64,000 nucleotides of DNA from Thalassotalea_H sp040779345 (GTDB lineage: Bacteria > Pseudomonadota > Gammaproteobacteria > Enterobacterales > Alteromonadaceae). The notes below the pieces were generated by a model. That model had not been told where the DNA came from. It was given only the letters and a program-made list of their open reading frames with translations, and did not search any database. A program made the position numbers and the translations under genes. This document shows, piece after piece, positions 59,248-64,000 of the stretch. The stretch's first letter is position 1; each line of letters opens with the position of its first letter. The stretch covers positions 1-64,000 of the forward strand of contig JBFONU010000006.1 of the NCBI GenBank assembly GCA_040779345.1, written 5' to 3'.

Positions 59248-59565
59248 ATGAAATTAATCCATGGTTTTATTGCCGAAGCGCCTTTTTACGATGACGCACA
59301 CTTTCCACGAGGATTTAGAAAATCGGGAAATTTCACGATAGCAGAGTCTGAGCTATTAACTCACATTGGGAAACGATTGTTTATGTTAGAACAAGGGTTT
59401 GCACAACCAGAAAACTCGGTTGAAGAACAGTTTTTCCAATTTTGTAAAGCACAAATTGAAGGGCCATTAGAAGGACAAAATAGTGTTGAGCTTTTATGGC
59501 AAAAGTATAAGAATCTCACAAAATTTAAACCTTTTCATAGCCTTAATGGTAGTAAAATCGCTTAA
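59248..59565 (+). CDS. maoP: Macrodomain Ori protein MaoP (DUF413/YifE)
   Basis: 105 residues with the DUF413 signature (His-Phe-Pro-Arg-Gly-Phe-x-x-x-Gly-x-Phe-Thr-Ile, then Leu-Trp-x-Lys-Tyr near the end). In E. coli MaoP acts with the adjacent maoS site to organise the Ori macrodomain. The maoP-hdfR divergence is conserved. Symbol based on sequence plus synteny. Confidence 0.88.
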   Translation: MKLIHGFIAEAPFYDDAHFPRGFRKSGNFTIAESELLTHIGKRLFMLEQGFAQPENSVEEQFFQFCKAQIEGPLEGQNSVELLWQKYKNLTKFKPFHSLNGSKIA

Positions 59566-59986
59566 TACTCATTATTTTTAGTTATAAACTGTTTCTCTTT
59601 AGGTTGGTATCCCTCAAGCTATTATTCACCAACCTGAATCTCTCTTAGCTGCTCCTCGCTATACATTTGCACCATTTGAAATTCAATCAACATTAGCCCT
59701 AATACATTCATCAATTTCTACAAATAGTCACGTGGTTAAATACTGGCCTTTTGGGTGAAACTGAAAATACATTAAGATGTTGTTAAGTTTCGACGGATGG
59801 CTAAATTTGTCTGAACTTAGGGCTGAAATATCACCAAATAAACCATTTTCACGGTTTTACCACGTTATGTTTATCCCCATTTTACGTTATTAATAGGTAA
59901 AAAAGCCCACTCAACGGCGGGCTTTACAAAATAGGCTAACATGATCACCTTAACTGCAGGTAACGCTCAAGAGTTAACTCGCAATA
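59566..59986. other. 421-bp intergenic region after maoP
   Basis: It holds an 8-bp inverted repeat (AGGTTGGT...ACCAACCT, about 59601-59635), a 29-codon minus-strand frame (59622-59711, Met-Tyr-Ser-Glu-Glu-Gln-Leu-Arg-Glu-Ile-Gln near its end) that could be a small gene or a remnant, and the terminator of the lipoprotein gene. Nothing else is recognised. Confidence 0.5.
59899..59925 (-). terminator. Terminator of the BACON lipoprotein gene
   Basis: On the minus strand AAAGCCC (59925-59919) pairs with GGGCTTT (59908-59902) and runs into T residues. Confidence 0.75.
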
Positions 59987-62900
59987 CTAGTCAGGCATAT
60001 AGTCAATAATTAATTTACTGTCGTTTGAATTATAATGGATGACCCTTTGGTAATTAGGGGAGAGGTAGACATTAGCAGAGCCAGCGGTATACCCGGTTGT
60101 CCAAACATTGACTTGGTTATTGTCATACTTACTTAAGGTGAAAAAGTCATTAATTAAGTCGAATCTATAGAAATAACTATTATTGTTACTATCGGTTGTC
60201 ACTGAAACAGGTACTGAAAATGGATTACCATCTAACTTCCCTTGTTCAGTAATCGATGTACCATCATTGATTGACCATTCAGATGCTGAATTAATCGTAT
60301 AAATATTTCCACCATCATTACTTGTTGCTATGCCTGAAAGGCCATTGGCGTAGGTTGTGCTGATATGATCAATAGACTGACTAATTTTAACTGAATTATC
60401 AGTAAAGGCGTTATATTCCAAGGTTTTATGCTGTAAATTTGATGTTGTCGCATCATAAGCAATGAAGTTATTATTATTCAAAATATCGGTAACATTCGAA
60501 GCGAGATAAGCCGTTTCATTATCCCAAAACTGTCGTGTTAAAGCTAAGTTAGCTAATTCTAATGTTTGCGTTACTACAACCGCTTTTCCTGAAACCATTA
60601 GAATTTTTACCGGAGAATATTCGAGATCTATTGTCTCTTCATTTAATTGCGTAATAGAAAAATCATTTAATGAGATACGATAGTAATTCGTTCGGGTTTG
60701 CTCTTGTAAATTGTCATCCAGATAAGTTTCTCTATTCGAGGTTAATAACATTGAACCATCAGGATGACGAATTAAGTTTGTCAGGTTTACGCCTCCAAGC
60801 GGTGATTGAATACTGTTAACTTTTGAGCCATCGATAATATTATAGACATCAATTTTATCGCTTTGGGCGACGTATAAGTATGGCCTTAGAGCATCTAATA
60901 TGATGCCAGAGTTATTAGGAGAAATATTTTCTATCACAAGTTCACTAATATCAGTGGTATCAAAAGTGCCTTTAGTAAAGTTGATCGTTATTTCACCATG
61001 TAAACTTTCTCCTAACGTTTGCGAAGACAAAGTAACCTTAGCGCTATGTGATCCTAATGCTGGTACTTTTGTTGGATCTACTGTTAAGGTTAAGGTGTTA
61101 TTTGTTAAGTTTGGCGTCAGCGTTAACCATTCAGCATCTGTTTGGGCTTGCCAAGCAACGCTTGATGCTTTATTCGTCAGAATATCTACGGTGTGGCTTA
61201 AGGTAGATTTATCGAACTGTGAGGTGAAGCCTAACGCTGGACTGTTGCTAAATAACCGTATTTCATCAACCGCTAATTCTACAGTGATCACTGTTGAAGT
61301 GTTATTTTCAGGGTCGGTAATAGTGATACTTGCTTTGAATAATCCCCAACCGGTAATTTTACTTTCATCAATTTCAGCGTTAATGACTCCTTGTCCATCA
61401 TTCGTTGATGAGGTAATAAGTAACCAATCGTCACTTGATTGGGCTTGCCATGAATCACTCATACCAGACAATGTTATCTGCTGACTTGAAATAGTGCTGT
61501 TCCCATACGTTGTTTCAAACGACAGGGTTGGCGCAGAAACACTGATCTGTTCAATGTTAATTATTTCAACTTGCTTGTTACTAGGTGCATTGATCACTAA
61601 ACGTTTATCGTCTTGCGAAAATAATATTTTATTAGGTTGTTGCCCTTGTGTAATAACTGTATTAACTAGCATTTGGTTGTGATCATAAGTATCGATAAGA
61701 AAACCACTCGCTTGTGTGAATCTGGCAAAGCTAGCATGATCATTGTGAGACTTGGTGAGAGTGAGTGTTACACTGTCATCTGCTTGTGCTAATAAACCAT
61801 TGTCGGTAAATACTTCACCATTAAAACTGATCCATTCACTTGTTGGACTTATTGCGTAGATACCTGTTTCTTTATCATTAACAATAAAGCGACTAACGGC
61901 TTGATTATCGCCCAATAGTTCAGGGCGATATTGATGTGTTTGCTCTAATAATATCGCTTGGCTGGTAAAGTCATTAACAGAGGCTTGGTAACGTTTAAAA
62001 GATGAATCAGCGAGATCTAAAGCATAAAAGGCTTCGGTCACTGCGGCTTGGTCAACTTGAGAAGTAAAATAAATATTTTCTCTGTCCCAATAATGTCGTT
62101 GTAAATTATCATCGGCAAACTCTAATGCTTGGGTTACAACAAAATGGCGACCAGAAAAACTTACATAACGCAAAGGCTCATATTCAATCGTTTCATCAAC
62201 AATTTCTATGATGGAATTATCGATTAAATTAATGCGATACCTATGAGTGACAACAGTTGTTGTTTCATCATCATTGACTAGGGTTTCATCCGCTTTTGCT
62301 AAGAGACTATTGCCATCAGGGTGGACGATAAATTGCTCTAATAATGTATTTGCAGGGGAAACATCAAGTGTTGTTATTAATTGAGCAGTATATTGATGAT
62401 AAACCTTGAGTTGATTATTCTCTCCAATATAAACATGCGGGTAGAGAGGAGAATTAACTAACGCATTATTATTGAGGGTTAAGTCAGAAAGTGTGATGTT
62501 TTCACTTTTTTCATTCGACTGATAAAACGAGACATTGATTAATTCTGCCATTACGTTTTCGTCGATAGTATTATCATTATTTAATGCATTAATAGTGATG
62601 ACGGCATTATTTTGAGTTTGAGTAAAACTGACATCGTCTTTAACACTCACCATAAGTTCATTTGCATCGTTTATTTGTGATAAAACTAACCAATCAACAT
62701 CACTACTTGCTCGCCAGTTAATAGGTGTTGGGCTATTGGTATTGATGGTTAATGTTTTGGCTGTCGCATTAATATTGGCCAGTTTACTGAATGATATCGT
62801 TGATTGATTGCTATAAAGGTAATGCCTATCTAAGCCCAGTTCTACGGGGATGTTTTTGCTATCACCTGTCGTAGATTCAGTTAATATAATATTGGCTTGA

Positions 62901-63532
62901 TAAAGTTTGCTTTCATCTAAATTGGCTATATCGGGTGTGAGGGTAATAACGCTATCGCCTGTTCCTGAAGTAACATCTAGGCTTAGCCAATCGACATCAG
63001 TTTCAGCAGTCCATTGGTTAGATTCACTGGAAATGGATAACGTTTGTGCGGTAATTTCGCTATCACCTAAGGTGCCGCTAAAACTAACTAATGTTTTATC
63101 CGTTATTAATTGCCAAACTAGCAGTGAAATATCGATATCATGATGCACTAAATTAACTTTATCGACATCGCCAGTGGAGAGACGAAGCTTTGTGGTATAT
63201 AAATCGCTAATAATATTATCTACATTAACCACATCTACATATAAGGTTGCAGTTGTATCTGTTACATTTTCTGTTCGATAATTTAACCAACCTACGGCTT
63301 GGCTGTCAGGTGCATATCCCACTAAAAGCCCGTTACCTTGAAATGTAATATCAACTTTAAAGCTGTCATCTGAAACTTTTAAAAATTCGTTCGCAAAAAC
63401 TATAGTGCTAGTATTGGCTGAAATCGCATATTTTTCTGACTCATCAACAGAGCTACCACCACATGCTTGCAGAATAGAAGCGACAGTGAAAAATAAAGTT
63501 ATTCGGATAAAATTGTACAGATGTTCCGTCAT
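59987..63532 (-). CDS. Large BACON-domain / beta-propeller lipoprotein with internal duplication
   Basis: 1181 residues from ATG 63532 (GGGAAA upstream). A lipoprotein signal ends in Ile-Leu-Gln-Ala-Cys24-Gly-Gly. BACON-like Ig domains recur, marked by Asp-Val-Asp-Trp-Leu, Asp-Val-Asp-Trp-Leu, Ser-Asp-Asp-Trp-Leu and Asp-Ala-Glu-Trp-Leu. Each set of BACON domains is followed by a propeller-like region of about 300 residues; the two propellers share His-Pro-Asp-Gly, Tyr-Arg-Ile-x-Leu and Val-Val-Thr-Gln-x-Leu-Glu, so half the protein is a tandem copy of the other half. BACON domains occur in carbohydrate- and mucin-binding proteins; ligand unknown. Monocistronic. Confidence 0.82.
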   Translation of the reverse strand: MTEHLYNFIRITLFFTVASILQACGGSSVDESEKYAISANTSTIVFANEFLKVSDDSFKVDITFQGNGLLVGYAPDSQAVGWLNYRTENVTDTTATLYVDVVNVDNIISDLYTTKLRLSTGDVDKVNLVHHDIDISLLVWQLITDKTLVSFSGTLGDSEITAQTLSISSESNQWTAETDVDWLSLDVTSGTGDSVITLTPDIANLDESKLYQANIILTESTTGDSKNIPVELGLDRHYLYSNQSTISFSKLANINATAKTLTINTNSPTPINWRASSDVDWLVLSQINDANELMVSVKDDVSFTQTQNNAVITINALNNDNTIDENVMAELINVSFYQSNEKSENITLSDLTLNNNALVNSPLYPHVYIGENNQLKVYHQYTAQLITTLDVSPANTLLEQFIVHPDGNSLLAKADETLVNDDETTTVVTHRYRINLIDNSIIEIVDETIEYEPLRYVSFSGRHFVVTQALEFADDNLQRHYWDRENIYFTSQVDQAAVTEAFYALDLADSSFKRYQASVNDFTSQAILLEQTHQYRPELLGDNQAVSRFIVNDKETGIYAISPTSEWISFNGEVFTDNGLLAQADDSVTLTLTKSHNDHASFARFTQASGFLIDTYDHNQMLVNTVITQGQQPNKILFSQDDKRLVINAPSNKQVEIINIEQISVSAPTLSFETTYGNSTISSQQITLSGMSDSWQAQSSDDWLLITSSTNDGQGVINAEIDESKITGWGLFKASITITDPENNTSTVITVELAVDEIRLFSNSPALGFTSQFDKSTLSHTVDILTNKASSVAWQAQTDAEWLTLTPNLTNNTLTLTVDPTKVPALGSHSAKVTLSSQTLGESLHGEITINFTKGTFDTTDISELVIENISPNNSGIILDALRPYLYVAQSDKIDVYNIIDGSKVNSIQSPLGGVNLTNLIRHPDGSMLLTSNRETYLDDNLQEQTRTNYYRISLNDFSITQLNEETIDLEYSPVKILMVSGKAVVVTQTLELANLALTRQFWDNETAYLASNVTDILNNNNFIAYDATTSNLQHKTLEYNAFTDNSVKISQSIDHISTTYANGLSGIATSNDGGNIYTINSASEWSINDGTSITEQGKLDGNPFSVPVSVTTDSNNNSYFYRFDLINDFFTLSKYDNNQVNVWTTGYTAGSANVYLSPNYQRVIHYNSNDSKLIIDYMPD

Positions 63533-63749
63533 ACATTTCCCTATTGTTGTTAACAGCTTATCGGGTATCATTTTTCTAATATTTTGCGTGATTATTTTGC
63601 TAATGTAAAAACTTATCATAATTTAATCATCAATTATGATTTTTTATTGACTTGTAGGTAGAATAGTTAGATGTTTTACACTAAATTGGCTAGCTTGATT
63701 AATCGATAAATTTTTAGAGAGACGCCAAGCTAGGAAAAAACCATAAATT

Positions 63750-64000
63750 TTGAATAAAGTTATCTTACATAAAGGGATTGATTTACTCTCTCGACGTGAG
63801 CATTCAGTGCAAGAGTTACGAAATAAATTACGTTTGCGTGAATTTCAGCATGATGAAATTACTCCTGTAATCAACTACCTCGTTGAGAATGATTATTTAA
63901 GTGAATCTAGGTTTATCGATAGTGTCTATCGAACAAGAGTCAACAAAGGTTATGGTAAGCGATTTATAGAAAATGAGCTGGCGCAAAAAGGTATTTGCCA
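63750..64000 (+). CDS. recX: Regulatory protein RecX, N-terminal part (3' end outside the window)
   Basis: The visible 83 codons show three-helix RecX repeats: Asp-Leu-Leu-Ser-Arg-Arg-Glu-His-Ser-Val-Gln-Glu-Leu-Arg, then Tyr-Leu-Val-Glu-Asn-Asp-Tyr-Leu-Ser-Glu-Ser-Arg-Phe, then Gly-Lys-Arg-Phe-Ile-Glu-Asn-Glu-Leu. RecX caps RecA filaments and limits recombination. The start TTG 63750 is supported by TAGGAAAA upstream. recA, which usually lies directly upstream, is not here. Confidence 0.88.
   Translation, partial: MNKVILHKGIDLLSRREHSVQELRNKLRLREFQHDEITPVINYLVENDYLSESRFIDSVYRTRVNKGYGKRFIENELAQKGIC

Noticed and set aside
60900..61484. 194-codon plus-strand open frame opposite the BACON lipoprotein gene
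   Set aside because: It lies wholly antisense to a well-supported gene, has no ribosome binding site, and its composition is explained by the reverse complement of the repeat-rich coding strand.

Overview
The window reads as a chromosomal segment of a marine gammaproteobacterium of the Alteromonadales, most likely Colwelliaceae (Colwellia or Thalassotalea type). This is inferred from the AT-rich composition, the core gene order and the protein sequences; no database search was run. Nearly all of it is housekeeping sequence in arrangements conserved across gammaproteobacteria, with a few accessory insertions.

Layout. 1-9100: 3' end of a fimV/hubP-type polar hub gene, then truA-accD-folC-dedD-cvpA-purF, interrupted between fimV and truA by an intact IS50/Tn5-like insertion sequence that landed in the loop of the fimV terminator hairpin. 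9100-14200: a Yip1-type membrane protein, a small unknown protein, miaE, then ppiB-lpxH on the minus strand diverging from cysS. 14280-18170: an accessory island with two related MDR oxidoreductases, a DUF6326 membrane-protein gene broken by an in-frame stop, and a Nudix/winged-helix (NrtR-like) regulator preceded by an array of inverted repeats. 18170-29050: folD, a tRNA Pro-Arg-His-Pro cluster, then the protein quality-control block tig-clpP-clpX-lon-hupB-ppiD, with a textbook heat-shock promoter before lon. 29300-43950: sapABCDF packed behind pspF, diverging from pspABC, then ycjX-ycjF, phhA-phhB-tyrR and maiA. The pspF/psp/ycjXF/tyrR neighbourhood is the enterobacterial one with phenylalanine hydroxylase genes added.

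44150-54590: a DUF3014 protein, the 4.5S SRP RNA (ffs), ung, an unassigned class-V aminotransferase-like enzyme, a CadC-like membrane regulator diverging from a secreted thrombospondin-type-3/GlyGly-CTERM protein, a GNAT acetyltransferase and a FAD oxidoreductase. 54740-58140: the most unusual locus, an ATP-grasp (GshB-like) ligase overlapping a fusion of an N-formylglutamate-amidohydrolase-like domain with a QEGLA/DUF1704 zinc-peptidase-like domain, just downstream of a small acidic protein ending in an aromatic-acidic tail. 58270-64000: hdfR diverging from maoP, a large internally duplicated BACON/beta-propeller lipoprotein, and the 5' part of recX.

The best candidate for an undescribed system is the ATP-grasp plus FGase-peptidase pair. 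It has the logic of a write/erase cycle in which one enzyme makes an amide bond and the other breaks it, with the small acidic protein next door as a possible partner. That function is inference only.
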